A stretch of 64,000 nucleotides of DNA. It comes from Mycobacterium sp. KBS0706. Its GTDB lineage: Bacteria; Pseudomonadota; Alphaproteobacteria; DSM-16000; Inquilinaceae. The notes under the pieces are model-generated. The model made no database searches. It was not told the origin of the DNA and saw only the letters and a list, made by a program, of their open reading frames with translations. Both the position numbers and the translations under genes were made by a program. Below are positions 45,811-55,243 of this stretch, piece after piece. Numbering within the stretch: the first letter of the stretch is position 1; each line of letters starts with the position of its first letter. Location: contig NZ_VCCH02000022.1 of NCBI RefSeq assembly GCF_005938675.2, positions 38,322 through 102,321 of the forward strand, written 5' to 3'.

Positions 45811-47022
45811 ATGGGCGAGCGCGCACATCCTGCCGTCCCGGCGATCACGCCGGCGATGATGTTCCTGATGGCGGTCGCCTGCGGCGCCATCGTCGCCAAC
45901 CTGTACTACGCACAGCCGCTGATCGCGCTGATCGCGCCGTCGGTCGGGCTCGGCACCGTCGCCGCCAGCCTGGTGGTCACCCTGACCCAGATCGGCTACG
46001 GCGTCGGGCTGATCCTGCTGGTGCCGCTGGCCGACATGGTCGAGAATCGGCGGCTGGTGGTGCTGACCCTGTCGGGCACGGTGGTCGCGCTGCTGATCGC
46101 CGCCCTGGCGCCGACCGCCGGCATCTTCCTGTTCGCGGCGCTGCTGATCGGCCTCAGCTCGGTCGCGGCGCAGGTCCTGATCCCGATGGCGGCGCATATG
46201 GCGCCCGACGCGATCCGCGGCCGGGTCGTCGGCAACATCATGAGCGGCCTGCTGCTGGGCATCCTGCTGGCCCGGCCGGTCGCCAGCGTGGTGGCCGAGC
46301 TGTTCGGCTGGCGCGCCATCTTCTTCCTCTCCACCCTGCTGATGGCCGGCCTGCTGGCGGTCCTGGCCTGGCGCCTGCCGCAGTACCGGCCGGCACCGGG
46401 GCCGAGCTACGGCCAGGTGCTGCGCTCGCTCGCCACCCTGTTCCGCCGCACGCCGATCCTGCAGCGCCGCGCCGCCTACCAGGCCGCGCTGTTCGCCGGC
46501 TTCAGCCTGTTCTGGACCGCGGTGCCGCTGGAGCTGGCCGGCCCGCGCTTCGGCTATAGCCAGGCCGGCATCGCCGTCTTCGCCCTGGTCGGCGCCGCCG
46601 GCGCCCTGGCGGCACCCCTGGCCGGGCGCATCGCCGATCGCGGCTGGACCCGCCCCGCCACCTTCGGCGCCCTGGCCTCGGTCGCCGCCGCCTACGCCAT
46701 GGCCTGGGCTGGCGGCGCCGCCGGGTCGGTGGTGCTGCTGGCCGCTGCCGGCGTGCTGCTCGACTTCGGGGTGCAGGCCAACATGGTGCTGGGCCAGCGC
46801 GCCATCTACGCCCTGGCGCCGGAGGCGCGCGGCCGGATGAACGGGCTCTACGTCGCCAGCGCCTTCGCCGGCGGTGCCATCGGCTCCGCCATCGCCAGCG
46901 GCACCTTCAGCGCCGGCGGCTGGTCGCTGGTCAGCTGGGTCGGCCTCGCCTTCCCCGCCGCGGCACTGCTGCTGTATACGACCGAGCTGTTCTGCCGCCG
47001 GCCGGTGCCGCGCCGCGCCTGA
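45811..47022 (+). CDS. MFS transporter
   Basis: 403 residues, twelve hydrophobic helices. MAVACGAIVANLYYAQPLIALIAPSVG and the loop LADMVENRRLVVLTL match the YnfM/YdhC-like group of major facilitator efflux proteins; the second-half loop RIADRGWTRP is also visible. GAGG precedes the ATG. The substrate is not known; efflux of small organics is likely for the group. The gene stands alone upstream of the ASCH gene, 28 nt away, possibly the same transcript. Confidence 0.87.
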   Translation: MGERAHPAVPAITPAMMFLMAVACGAIVANLYYAQPLIALIAPSVGLGTVAASLVVTLTQIGYGVGLILLVPLADMVENRRLVVLTLSGTVVALLIAALAPTAGIFLFAALLIGLSSVAAQVLIPMAAHMAPDAIRGRVVGNIMSGLLLGILLARPVASVVAELFGWRAIFFLSTLLMAGLLAVLAWRLPQYRPAPGPSYGQVLRSLATLFRRTPILQRRAAYQAALFAGFSLFWTAVPLELAGPRFGYSQAGIAVFALVGAAGALAAPLAGRIADRGWTRPATFGALASVAAAYAMAWAGGAAGSVVLLAAAGVLLDFGVQANMVLGQRAIYALAPEARGRMNGLYVASAFAGGAIGSAIASGTFSAGGWSLVSWVGLAFPAAALLLYTTELFCRRPVPRRA

Positions 47023-47050
47023 CGGCCGGCCTGCACCGGAGGATCAGCCC

Positions 47051-47512
47051 ATGACCGACATCGCCGATGCCTGGTGGCGCGACCTCCGCCGCACCCGGCC
47101 GGAGCTCGGCCTGCCCGAGCGCCACGACCGCTGGCATTTCGGCGACAGCGAGGCGCTGGCGCGCGAGCTCCTGGACCTGGTGCTGGCCGGCATCAAGACC
47201 GCCACCGCCGGGCTGGTCTGGGGCGCCGACGAGGCCGGCACGCCGAAGCCGGGCGGCTACAGCCTGATCACCGACTTCGCCGGCACGCCGCATTGCGTGC
47301 TGCAGACGGTCGAGGTGCGGGTGCTGCCCTTCGACCGGGTCGACGCCGCCTTCGCCCATGACGAGGGCGAAGGCGACCGCTCGCTCGCCTTCTGGCGCGA
47401 GGCGCATTGGGACTATTTCGGCCGCCGCTGCGCCGAGATCGGCCGCCAGCCGACGTTCGACATGCCGGTGTTCTGCGAGCGCTTCCGCCTGGTCTATCCG
47501 GAGCGCGGCTAG
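47051..47512 (+). CDS. ASCH domain-containing protein
   Basis: 153 residues. The ASCH fold is seen in RWHFGDSEALARELLDLVLAGIKTATAG, a Gly-Gly turn (KPGGYSLITDFAGTPHCVLQTVEVRVLPF) and YFGRRCAEIGRQPTFDMPVFCERFRLVY. GGAGG lies before the start. ASCH proteins bind RNA or hydrolyse modified nucleosides such as N4-acetylcytidine; the exact role here is unknown. Its 3' end overlaps the converging sigma-54 regulator by 4 nt. Confidence 0.85.
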   Translation: MTDIADAWWRDLRRTRPELGLPERHDRWHFGDSEALARELLDLVLAGIKTATAGLVWGADEAGTPKPGGYSLITDFAGTPHCVLQTVEVRVLPFDRVDAAFAHDEGEGDRSLAFWREAHWDYFGRRCAEIGRQPTFDMPVFCERFRLVYPERG

Positions 47513-48963
47513 CCGCGACCCTCGGCCTCCCAATTCAGGCGCTTGCGGTAGATGGTCGAGGCGCTGATGCCGAGCAGCGCCGCGGCCCGCGGCACATTGC
47601 CGGCGCAGGCCGTGATCGCGTCCTCGATCGCATCCTTCTCGATCATCCAGAGCGGTCGGACCGCCGCCCCCTTGCCGTTCGGGGCGGCCAGCGGCGGCTC
47701 GGCGGCCGGGCGGCTGGGCTGTGCCGCCGGGATCAGGGTGCGCACCGGCGGCGGCAGCATCGCCCGGGTCACCAGCGGCCCGTCATGCAGCACCACGATG
47801 TTGCGGATCACGTTCTGCAGCTGGCGGACATTGCCCGGCCAGGCGTAGCGCTGCAGGTCCTCCGCCACCTCCAGGTCGAAATCGCTGAAGCTCTTGCCCT
47901 CCTCCGCCGCATAGTCGCGCAGGAACTGATGCGCGATCAGCAGCACGTCGTCCTCACGCTCGCGCAGCGGCGGCAGGGTGACCGGGATCACCAGCAGGCG
48001 GTAGTACAGGTCTTCGCGGAACCGGCCCAGCCGCACCTCCTCGGCCGGGTCGCGGTTGGTGGCGCAGACGATGCGCAGGTCGACCTTGCGCTCGCGGCTG
48101 CCGCCGACCGCCGTGACCTGCCCGGTCTGCAGGAAGCGCAGCAGCTTGGTCTGCAGCTCCGGCGGCAGCTCGCAGATCTCGTCCAGGAACAGGGTGCCGC
48201 CATCGGCCCGGATCGCGGCGCCCTCGCGGTCGGCCACCGCGCCGGTGAAGGCGCCCTTCACATGGCCGAAGATCTCCGATTCCATCAGGTCGCGCGGGAT
48301 GGCGCCGCAGTTCAGCGCCACGAAAGGCTCGTCGCGGCGCGGGCTGCGGCGATGCACGGCCTCGGCGCACAGCTCCTTGCCGGTGCCGCTTTCGCCGGTG
48401 ACGAACACGGTGGCCTTCGACGCCGCCGCCGAATCGATGATCCGGTACACCGCCTGCATCGCCAGCGACCGGCCGATGAAGCCGTAGTAGCGGTCGCGGC
48501 CGAGGTCCTCGCGCCAGGCTTCGACCTCGCGCTGCAGCCGCATCCGCTCCAGCGTGTTGCGCACGGTCACGGTCAGCCGGTCGCCAGGGAACGGCTTGAC
48601 CAGGAAGTCGAAAGCGCCGAGCCGCATCGCCTCGACCGCGATGTTGACCGAGCCATGGGCGGTGATGACGATCGGCGCGACCGGGATCTGCTGCTCGCGG
48701 ATGTGCTGCAGGATCTCCATGCCGTTCATGTCGGGCAGGTTCAGGTCGAGCAGCACAGTCGCATAGCGCCCCCGCGCCAGCGCCGCGAGCGCATCGGCCC
48801 CCGTCTCGGCATGATCGACGGTGATGCCGACCTTGGACAGGGTCTCGATGTAGAGCCGCGCCAGGGCCGGCATGTCCTCGACCAGGAGCACGGCCGCGGG
48901 ATCGGCCGCCGACGGTTCAGCAAGGGAAGCCATGGCGGTATCGTGGCCCAGGGAGGCATCCAT
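47509..48963 (-). CDS. Sigma-54-dependent response regulator (NtrC/LuxO-like)
   Basis: 484 residues in three domains. Receiver (about 25-145): LLVEDMP acidic pocket, phosphoacceptor Asp in VLLDLNLPD, Thr in VITAHG, Lys in FLVKPF. AAA+ domain: Walker A GESGTGKE, the sigma-54 contact GAFTGA, Walker B GGTLFLDEI. C-terminal Fis-type HTH: NVPRAAALLGISASTIYRKRL. It activates sigma-54 promoters when phosphorylated. No histidine kinase gene is adjacent, so its sensor is elsewhere. Start at the ATG 48963; a TTG two codons upstream is less likely. Confidence 0.92.
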   Translation of the reverse strand: MDASLGHDTAMASLAEPSAADPAAVLLVEDMPALARLYIETLSKVGITVDHAETGADALAALARGRYATVLLDLNLPDMNGMEILQHIREQQIPVAPIVITAHGSVNIAVEAMRLGAFDFLVKPFPGDRLTVTVRNTLERMRLQREVEAWREDLGRDRYYGFIGRSLAMQAVYRIIDSAAASKATVFVTGESGTGKELCAEAVHRRSPRRDEPFVALNCGAIPRDLMESEIFGHVKGAFTGAVADREGAAIRADGGTLFLDEICELPPELQTKLLRFLQTGQVTAVGGSRERKVDLRIVCATNRDPAEEVRLGRFREDLYYRLLVIPVTLPPLREREDDVLLIAHQFLRDYAAEEGKSFSDFDLEVAEDLQRYAWPGNVRQLQNVIRNIVVLHDGPLVTRAMLPPPVRTLIPAAQPSRPAAEPPLAAPNGKGAAVRPLWMIEKDAIEDAITACAGNVPRAAALLGISASTIYRKRLNWEAEGRG

Positions 48964-49058
48964 CTTCAACGATAGCCCGCAACAAGAATTCGTCTTAAGC
49001 GCAACGACATGTCGAGCCTGCCCATCACGACGAACGGTCCGGAGACGGAAAGAAAATC

Positions 49059-50504
49059 ATGATAGGTCCGAAAACGATTCTGATCGATGGAATTTGGAAC
49101 GGCGCGGAGGACGGCCGCACCATTCCGGTGATCGACCCGTCGACCGGGGCGGCGTTCGACAGCCTGGCCCGCGGCGGCGCGGCCGAGATCGACGCCGCGG
49201 TGCGGGCCGCCCGGCGTGCCTTCGATGACGGGCCGTGGGGCCGGATGCCGGCGGTCGAGCGCGGCCGCATCCTGACCCGGATCGGCCGCGCCATCGAGGC
49301 CGATTTCGAGACGCTGTGGCGGCTCGAGGCGGCCGATGCCGGCAAGCCGGTCAAGCAGGCCAAGGCCGACATCACCGCCTGCGCCCGCTATTTCGAGTTC
49401 TACGGCGGCGCCTGCGACAAGCACCACGGCACCACCCTGCCCTATCTCGACGGCTACACCGTGCTGACGGTGAAGGAGCCTTACGGCGTCACCGGCCATG
49501 TGATCCCGTGGAACTATCCGGCGCAGATCTTCGGCCGCACCATCGGCGGCGCCCTTGCCGCCGGCAATGCCTGCGTGCTGAAGCCGGCCGAGGATGCCTG
49601 CCTGACGCCGCTGCGCATCGCCCAGCTGGCGCTGGAAGCCGGGCTGCCGCCAGGCGCGCTGAACGTCGTCACCGGCCTGGGCGCCGAGGCAGGGGCGGCG
49701 CTGGCATCGCATCCCGGCATCGATCACATCAGCTTCACCGGATCGCCCGCCACCGGCGCCGCGATCCAGGCAGCCGCGGCCAGGTTCAACCGGCCGGTGA
49801 CGATGGAGCTGGGGGGCAAGTCGCCGCAGCTGGTGTTCGACGACGCCGATGCCGAGGCCGCCCTGCCCTTCGTCACCGCGGCGATCGTGCAGAATGCCGG
49901 CCAGACCTGCTCGGCCGGCAGCCGCCTGCTGCTGCAGGACGGCATCGCCGACGACTTCCTGGCGGCCTTGGGAGAGCGCTTCAGGGCGCTGGAGACCGGT
50001 CCCTGGGACCGCGACCCGGATTGCGGCCCGCTGATCAGCGCCCGGCAGCAGGAGCGGGTGCGCGGCCATCTCGACCGGGCCCGGGCCGACGGGCTGCCGG
50101 TGCTGGCCGAGGGACGGCTGAGCCCGAATGCCCCGGCCGGCGGCTTCTACCAGGTGCCGACGCTGGTCGGCGGGGTACCGCCCGGCCATCCGCTGGCACA
50201 GGAGGAGGTGTTCGGCCCGGTGCTGGCGGTGCTGCGCTTCCGCGACGAGGAGGAGGCGATCCTTCTCGCCAACGGCACCGAGTTCGGCCTGGTCGCCGGG
50301 GTCTGGACCCGCGACGGCGCCCGCCAGCTGCGCTGCGCCCGCCGGGTCCGAGCCGGCCAGGTCTTCGTCAACAACTACGGCGCCGGCGGCGGCGTCGAGC
50401 TGCCCTTCGGCGGCATGAAGCGCTCCGGCTTCGGCCGCGAGAAGGCGATGGAGGGGCTGGACCATTTCAGCGTGACCAAGACCATCGCGATCCGGCACGG
50501 TTAG
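49059..50504 (+). CDS. Aldehyde dehydrogenase family protein
   Basis: 481 residues. Catalytic Glu in TMELGGKSPQLV, nucleophilic Cys in NAGQTCSAGSR, PWNYP near the NAD pocket, FGPVL and PFGGMKRSGFGRE near the end: a complete NAD(P)-dependent aldehyde dehydrogenase of the betaine-aldehyde/aromatic-aldehyde type. GGAAAG precedes the ATG. It is followed by a hairpin and an SDR gene on the same strand; together they might oxidise an alcohol to an acid, but this is only suggested by proximity. Confidence 0.9.
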   Translation: MIGPKTILIDGIWNGAEDGRTIPVIDPSTGAAFDSLARGGAAEIDAAVRAARRAFDDGPWGRMPAVERGRILTRIGRAIEADFETLWRLEAADAGKPVKQAKADITACARYFEFYGGACDKHHGTTLPYLDGYTVLTVKEPYGVTGHVIPWNYPAQIFGRTIGGALAAGNACVLKPAEDACLTPLRIAQLALEAGLPPGALNVVTGLGAEAGAALASHPGIDHISFTGSPATGAAIQAAAARFNRPVTMELGGKSPQLVFDDADAEAALPFVTAAIVQNAGQTCSAGSRLLLQDGIADDFLAALGERFRALETGPWDRDPDCGPLISARQQERVRGHLDRARADGLPVLAEGRLSPNAPAGGFYQVPTLVGGVPPGHPLAQEEVFGPVLAVLRFRDEEEAILLANGTEFGLVAGVWTRDGARQLRCARRVRAGQVFVNNYGAGGGVELPFGGMKRSGFGREKAMEGLDHFSVTKTIAIRHG

Positions 50505-50509
50505 TGGGA

Positions 50510-50537
50510 CCGGGCGCGGCCGAAGATCCGCGCCCGG
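50510..50537 (+). terminator. Stem-loop after the aldehyde dehydrogenase gene
   Basis: A 10-bp stem CCGGGCGCGG (50510-50519) / CCGCGCCCGG (50528-50537) with an 8-nt loop, 5 nt after the stop. There is no T-run, so it may be a weak terminator or an mRNA 3'-end stabiliser. Confidence 0.5.
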
Positions 50538-50707
50538 CTCATACCTCCTCGGCGGACATTGGCCTGCTGCCCCGGCCGCCCTGCCCCTATAGTCCGGCCA
50601 TTCGGACGGTCCGGGACTTCACCGGAAAAGACGGCGGGCCGGGCGCCAGGCATCGAGCGGCGCCTCTCCCGCGGCACGACCAAACGACCAGGACAGAGGG
50701 ACAGGGC

Positions 50708-51460
50708 ATGCGGCTCGAAGGCAAGGTGGCCATCGTCACCGGCGCGGCGTCAGGCTTCGGCAAGGGCATCGCCGAGCGCTTCGTGCAGGAAGGCGCCAGC
50801 GTGCTGATCGCCGATCTGTCGACCGAAGCCGGCGAAGCCGTGGCCGAAGCGCTGAACCGGGCGCGGCCGGGCGCCGCCCGTTTCGTCCGCACCGACGTGT
50901 CGCGCGACGCCGACACCGCGGTCGCCATCGCCACCGCGGTCGAGGCCTTCGGGGGGCTCGACATCGTCGTCAACAACGCCGGCACCACCCATCGCAACAA
51001 GCCGATGGCCGAGGTCACCGAGGACGAGTTCGACCGCATCTTCGCGGTCAATGTGAAGGCGATCTTCCTGTCGGTGCGGCACGCCACGCCTTATCTCCAG
51101 GCCAAGGGCGGCTCGATCCTCAACATCGCCTCGACCGCGGGCCTGCGGCCGCGGCCCGGCCTGACCTGGTACAACGCCTCGAAGGGCGCGGTGATCACCG
51201 CCAGCAAATCGATGGCGGTCGAGCTGGCGCCGAAGATCCGGGTCAACTGCCTGTGCCCGGTTCTGGGCCAGACCGGCCTGACCTCGACCTTCCTCGGCGA
51301 CGACACGCCGGAGCGGCGGGCCCAGTTCCTGGCCACCATCCCGCTCGGCCGGATGAGCACGCCGGAGGACATCGCCAACGCCGCGCTGTACCTGTCCTCC
51401 GACGAGGCCTCGATGGTCACCGGCGTGGCGCTGGAGGTCGACGGCGGCCGCTGTATCTGA
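50708..51460 (+). CDS. SDR family oxidoreductase (glucose 1-dehydrogenase-like)
   Basis: 250 residues. TGAASGFGKG is the NAD(P) motif, NNAGTTH follows, and the catalytic residues are Ser in NIASTAG and YNASK with GAVI. It belongs to the classical SDR group with C-terminal GVALEVDGGRCI. Substrate unknown. AGGGACAGGG stands before the ATG. Located 203 nt after the aldehyde dehydrogenase gene, a possible functional pair. Confidence 0.9.
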   Translation: MRLEGKVAIVTGAASGFGKGIAERFVQEGASVLIADLSTEAGEAVAEALNRARPGAARFVRTDVSRDADTAVAIATAVEAFGGLDIVVNNAGTTHRNKPMAEVTEDEFDRIFAVNVKAIFLSVRHATPYLQAKGGSILNIASTAGLRPRPGLTWYNASKGAVITASKSMAVELAPKIRVNCLCPVLGQTGLTSTFLGDDTPERRAQFLATIPLGRMSTPEDIANAALYLSSDEASMVTGVALEVDGGRCI

Positions 51461-51594
51461 GAGGCCAAACGCAGCGGGGCTTGCCTCGGCGCCGCGATCC
51501 CCGCACCCTCGGCCCTGAAGGCAGCGAGGGGACGATTGGGCATGCCAGCAACGGCCGGGTTGTCGACGGCGCGCCATCCGACTAGGAAGGCGCG

Positions 51595-53481
51595 ATGACG
51601 ACCCTCGCTACCGACTCGCGCGACAGCCAATCGCTCGCCCCCAAGCTGCTCGGCGTCATCGGCGTCGTGTATGGCGACATCGGCACCAGCCCGCTCTATA
51701 CCATCCGGGAGTGCTTCACCCATCCGGGGGCGCCCGGCGTCTCCGAGGGGGCGGTGCTGGGCGTGCTGTCGCTGATTTTCTGGGCGACGACCCTGATCAT
51801 CACGATCAAATACGTCTCCTTCGTGATGCGCGCCGACAACCGCGGCGAAGGCGGCGTGCTGGCCCTGACCGCCCTGGCCTTCCGGGCCCGCCGCGGCAAG
51901 AGATGGGGCCATTTCATCGTCCTCCTGGGCATCGTCGGTGCGGCGCTGTTCTACGGCGACGGCGTGATCACCCCGGCGATCTCGGTGCTGAGCGCCGTGG
52001 AGGGCCTGAAGATCGCGACGCCGGTGTTCGACCCCTACATCATCCCGCTGACGCTGATCATCCTGACCCTGATCTTCATGGTCCAGGCGCATGGCACAGC
52101 CAAGGTCGGGCAGGCCTTCGGGCCGATCATGTGCATCTGGTTCCTGGTCATCGGCCTGCTCGGCGCAGCCCAGATCGTGAACCGCCCCGACGTGCTGGCG
52201 GCGATCTGGCCGAACCATGCGGTCGAGCTGTTCTACACCAGCCCCTGGGCCGCGATCGTCGTGCTGGGCTCGGTGGTGCTGGCGGTCACCGGCGGCGAGG
52301 CGCTGTACGCCGATATGGGCCATTTCGGCCGTGCCCCGATCCGCATCGCCTGGCTCGGCTTCGTCTGGCCGGCCCTGCTGCTGAATTATTTCGGCCAGGG
52401 CGCGCTGCTGATCGAGAACCCGGCGGCGATCGAATCGCCGTTCTACCTGCTGACGCCCTCCTGGGGCCTGTACCCGATGGTGATCCTGTCCACCATGGCC
52501 ACGGTGATCGCCTCCCAGGCCGTGATCTCCGGCGCCTTCTCGGTCAGCCAGCAGGCGGCCCAGCTCGGCTACATGCCGCGGCTGGAGGTGCGCCACACCT
52601 CGGCCGAGGAGAAGGGCCAGATCTACATCTCGCGGATCAACTGGTCGCTTTACGCCGCGGTGGTCATCCTGGTGGTCGGCTTCGGCTCGTCCAGCGCCCT
52701 GGCCGGGGCCTACGGCATCGCCGTGACCGGCACCATGGCGGTGACCAGCGTGCTGGCCTATCTGGTGGCCCGCCACCGCTGGGGCTGGAGCCGCTGGACC
52801 GCGGCGCCGCTGTTCGCGATGTTCCTGTTCATCGACCTCGCCTTCTTCGGCGCCAACACCATCAAGATCCTGCATGGCGGCTGGTTCCCGCTGGTGCTGG
52901 CGGTGGCGCTGACGACGCTGATGTGGGTGTGGCGCAAGGGCCGCGAGATCCTGTACCGGCGGCGCTACCGCGACGCCATCCCGCTGGCCACCTTCGTCGA
53001 CGGCAAGATGTACAAGCGGGCGCACCGGGTGCCCGGCACCGGCATCTTCATGACCGGCAACGTCGGCGTCGTGCCCTTCGCCCTGCTGCACAACCTGAAG
53101 CACAACAAGATCATCCACGAGCGCGTGGTGCTGCTGAAGGTCGAGACCACCGACGAGCCGCGGGTCGACGACGACCAGCGCATCGAGATCAAGGATCTCG
53201 GCGACGGCTTCTACACGGTGATCGTGCGCTACGGCTTCCAGCAGCAGCCGGACGTGCCCCGCGCGCTGGCAGCCTGCGCCGCCAAGGGCCTGGGCTTCAA
53301 CATGGCCGACACGTCCTTCTTCATGAGCCGGGAGTATTTCGTGCCGTCGGCCCGGCCGGAGCTGCCGCCCTGGCAGGAATGGCTGTTCATCCTGATGTCG
53401 AACAACGCGCTGAGCGCCACCGAGTTCTTCCGCATCCCGGCCAACCGCGCGGTCGAGCTGGGCTCGCATCTGGAGATCTGA
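51595..53481 (+). CDS. kup: Low-affinity potassium transporter Kup
   Basis: 628 residues, normal Kup length. The N-terminus has GVIGVVYGDIGTSPLYTIRE, then SLIFWATTLIITIKYVSFVMRADNRGEGGVLAL, GDGVITPAISVLSAVEGL and GGEALYADMGHFG, all Kup hallmarks. About twelve membrane helices and a hydrophilic C-terminal domain. It mediates K+ uptake across the inner membrane, likely H+-coupled. A strong AGGAAGG RBS precedes ATG. Only 7 nt separate its stop from the converging dctM gene. Confidence 0.95.
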   Translation: MTTLATDSRDSQSLAPKLLGVIGVVYGDIGTSPLYTIRECFTHPGAPGVSEGAVLGVLSLIFWATTLIITIKYVSFVMRADNRGEGGVLALTALAFRARRGKRWGHFIVLLGIVGAALFYGDGVITPAISVLSAVEGLKIATPVFDPYIIPLTLIILTLIFMVQAHGTAKVGQAFGPIMCIWFLVIGLLGAAQIVNRPDVLAAIWPNHAVELFYTSPWAAIVVLGSVVLAVTGGEALYADMGHFGRAPIRIAWLGFVWPALLLNYFGQGALLIENPAAIESPFYLLTPSWGLYPMVILSTMATVIASQAVISGAFSVSQQAAQLGYMPRLEVRHTSAEEKGQIYISRINWSLYAAVVILVVGFGSSSALAGAYGIAVTGTMAVTSVLAYLVARHRWGWSRWTAAPLFAMFLFIDLAFFGANTIKILHGGWFPLVLAVALTTLMWVWRKGREILYRRRYRDAIPLATFVDGKMYKRAHRVPGTGIFMTGNVGVVPFALLHNLKHNKIIHERVVLLKVETTDEPRVDDDQRIEIKDLGDGFYTVIVRYGFQQQPDVPRALAACAAKGLGFNMADTSFFMSREYFVPSARPELPPWQEWLFILMSNNALSATEFFRIPANRAVELGSHLEI

Positions 53482-53488
53482 GCGGGCG

Positions 53489-55243
53489 TCAGTTGCCGTA
53501 CAGATACTCCGGCAGCCACAGCACGATGCCGGGCCAGAGATACATCAGCACCATGCACAGGATCACGACCAGCATGTACGGCATCATGCCGGCGAAGATC
53601 TGGTTGAGGGTGACGTGCGGCGGCGCCACGCCCTTCAGGTAGAAGGCCGACATCGCCACCGGCGGCGACAGGAAGGCCGCCTGCAGGTTGACGAACACCA
53701 GCACCCCCCACAGCACCGGGTCGATGCTGAAATGCTTCAGGAGCGGCAGGAAGATCGGCACGAAGATGATGATGATCTCGGTCCATTCCAGCGGCCAGCC
53801 GAGCAGGAAGATGATCGCCTGCGACAGGATCATGAACTGAACCGGCGACAGGTCGAGCGACAGCACCCAATGCTCGATCAGCGCCTGCCCGCCGAGGAGC
53901 GCAAAAACGGCAGAGAACAGCGCCGAGCCGACGAACAGCCAGCACACCATGGCGGTGGTCTTGGCGGTCAGGAACACCGCCTCCTTGGTCCGCTTCCAGT
54001 TCAGGGTGCGGGCCTGGAGCGCCAGCAGGAAGGCGCCGGCCGCGCCGACGGCGGCGGATTCGGTCGCGGTGGTGATGCCGAACAGGATCACCGCCAGCAC
54101 CAGGACGGTGAGGATGCCGAGCGGCATCACCGACGAGGCCAGCAGCTTCAGCATCTCGAAGCGCTCGGCGGTCATGCGCCGGTAGTAGCGGAACAGCAGC
54201 ACCGCCGCGGCCGCGGCGACCAGACCGAAGGCGATGGTGAAGCCGGTGCCTGGCCCCATCTCCGCGGCGGCGGCCGGCGCGTCGGCGGCGACCGGCGCGC
54301 CGAGCTGCTCCAGCCCCTCCGGCACGGCCTCCGCCTCGGCCGAGGCCTGCGGATAGATCACGACGTACCACCAGATCCCGACCAGGGTCACCGCCGTCAG
54401 CGCCAGCGGCACCAGCGCGGTGGCGAAATTGCCGGCCAGGCGGCCATAGGTCAGGCGCCCGGTCCCGGTGTCGAGCGCGGTCGCGCGGGACGGCGAGACC
54501 AGGGACTTCGCCAGCCCGACCAGCATGTTGCGCGAATAGGCGGCCTGGAAGTCCCGCATCCAGCCCGGCACCGGCACCCGGGTCTGCTCCTCCGGCAGGC
54601 GCGGCGCGACCTTCGGCTGCAGCAGCGCCCAGCCGACGATGTAGACGAGGTACAAGAGGGCCAGGAAGAACCCCGGGAACATCGCCGCGGCGTAGAGCTT
54701 GACCACCGACTGCCCGGCCACCGCGGCATAGACGATGATCATCACCGAAGGCGGGATCAGGATGCCCAGCGTGCCGCCGGCGGTGATCACGCCGGAGGCG
54801 AGCCGGACGTCGTAGCCGGCGCGCAGCATCGGATTGAGCGCGATCACCCCCATCAGCACCACCACGGCGCCGACCAGGCCGCTGGCGATGCCCCAGAAGG
54901 TGCAGACGATGAGGGTGGCGACAGCCAGCGAGGCCGGCACCCGCCGGGCCGAGAGCTGGATGCTGTAGAACATCTTGTCCACCAGCGCCCCGCGCTCCAT
55001 CACATAGCCCATCAGCACGAATAGCGGGATCGACACCAGCACGTCGTTGGTCATCGCCCCGTAGGTGCGCTGGACCATCAGGTCGAACACCCGGTTGTCC
55101 CACCACGGCTCGGACGGGTCGTAGAAGGCGTAAAAGCCGAAGAACATGCCGAGGCCCATCAGCGTGAAGGCCGTCGGGAAGCCCATCATGATGACGACCA
55201 CGATGAGCCCGAGCATCGCGAGTCCGAGCGCCGCGTCGCTCAT
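53489..55243 (-). CDS. dctM: TRAP transporter large permease (DctM), extended form
   Basis: 584 residues instead of the usual ~430. The N-terminal half has TGFPTAFTLMGLG-type segments (MGFPTAFTLMGLGMFFGF), LVSIPLFVLMGYVMERGA and GVITAGGTLGILIPPSVMIIVYA, standard for DctM. Between residues ~190 and 340 there is an insert with a cytosolic helical part and two extra hydrophobic helices, then the C-terminal half resumes (ATESAAVGAAGAFL...QAAFLSPPVAMSAFYLKGV). Long DctM versions of this kind are known in alphaproteobacteria with dctPQ partners. It overlaps dctQ by 4 nt. Confidence 0.92.
   Translation of the reverse strand: MSDAALGLAMLGLIVVVIMMGFPTAFTLMGLGMFFGFYAFYDPSEPWWDNRVFDLMVQRTYGAMTNDVLVSIPLFVLMGYVMERGALVDKMFYSIQLSARRVPASLAVATLIVCTFWGIASGLVGAVVVLMGVIALNPMLRAGYDVRLASGVITAGGTLGILIPPSVMIIVYAAVAGQSVVKLYAAAMFPGFFLALLYLVYIVGWALLQPKVAPRLPEEQTRVPVPGWMRDFQAAYSRNMLVGLAKSLVSPSRATALDTGTGRLTYGRLAGNFATALVPLALTAVTLVGIWWYVVIYPQASAEAEAVPEGLEQLGAPVAADAPAAAAEMGPGTGFTIAFGLVAAAAAVLLFRYYRRMTAERFEMLKLLASSVMPLGILTVLVLAVILFGITTATESAAVGAAGAFLLALQARTLNWKRTKEAVFLTAKTTAMVCWLFVGSALFSAVFALLGGQALIEHWVLSLDLSPVQFMILSQAIIFLLGWPLEWTEIIIIFVPIFLPLLKHFSIDPVLWGVLVFVNLQAAFLSPPVAMSAFYLKGVAPPHVTLNQIFAGMMPYMLVVILCMVLMYLWPGIVLWLPEYLYGN

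Noticed and set aside
49235..51460. 741-codon plus-strand frame running from inside the aldehyde dehydrogenase gene into the SDR gene
   Set aside because: Its first part is an Arg-rich shadow of the dehydrogenase; only the section from the ATG at 50708 is a real SDR gene.
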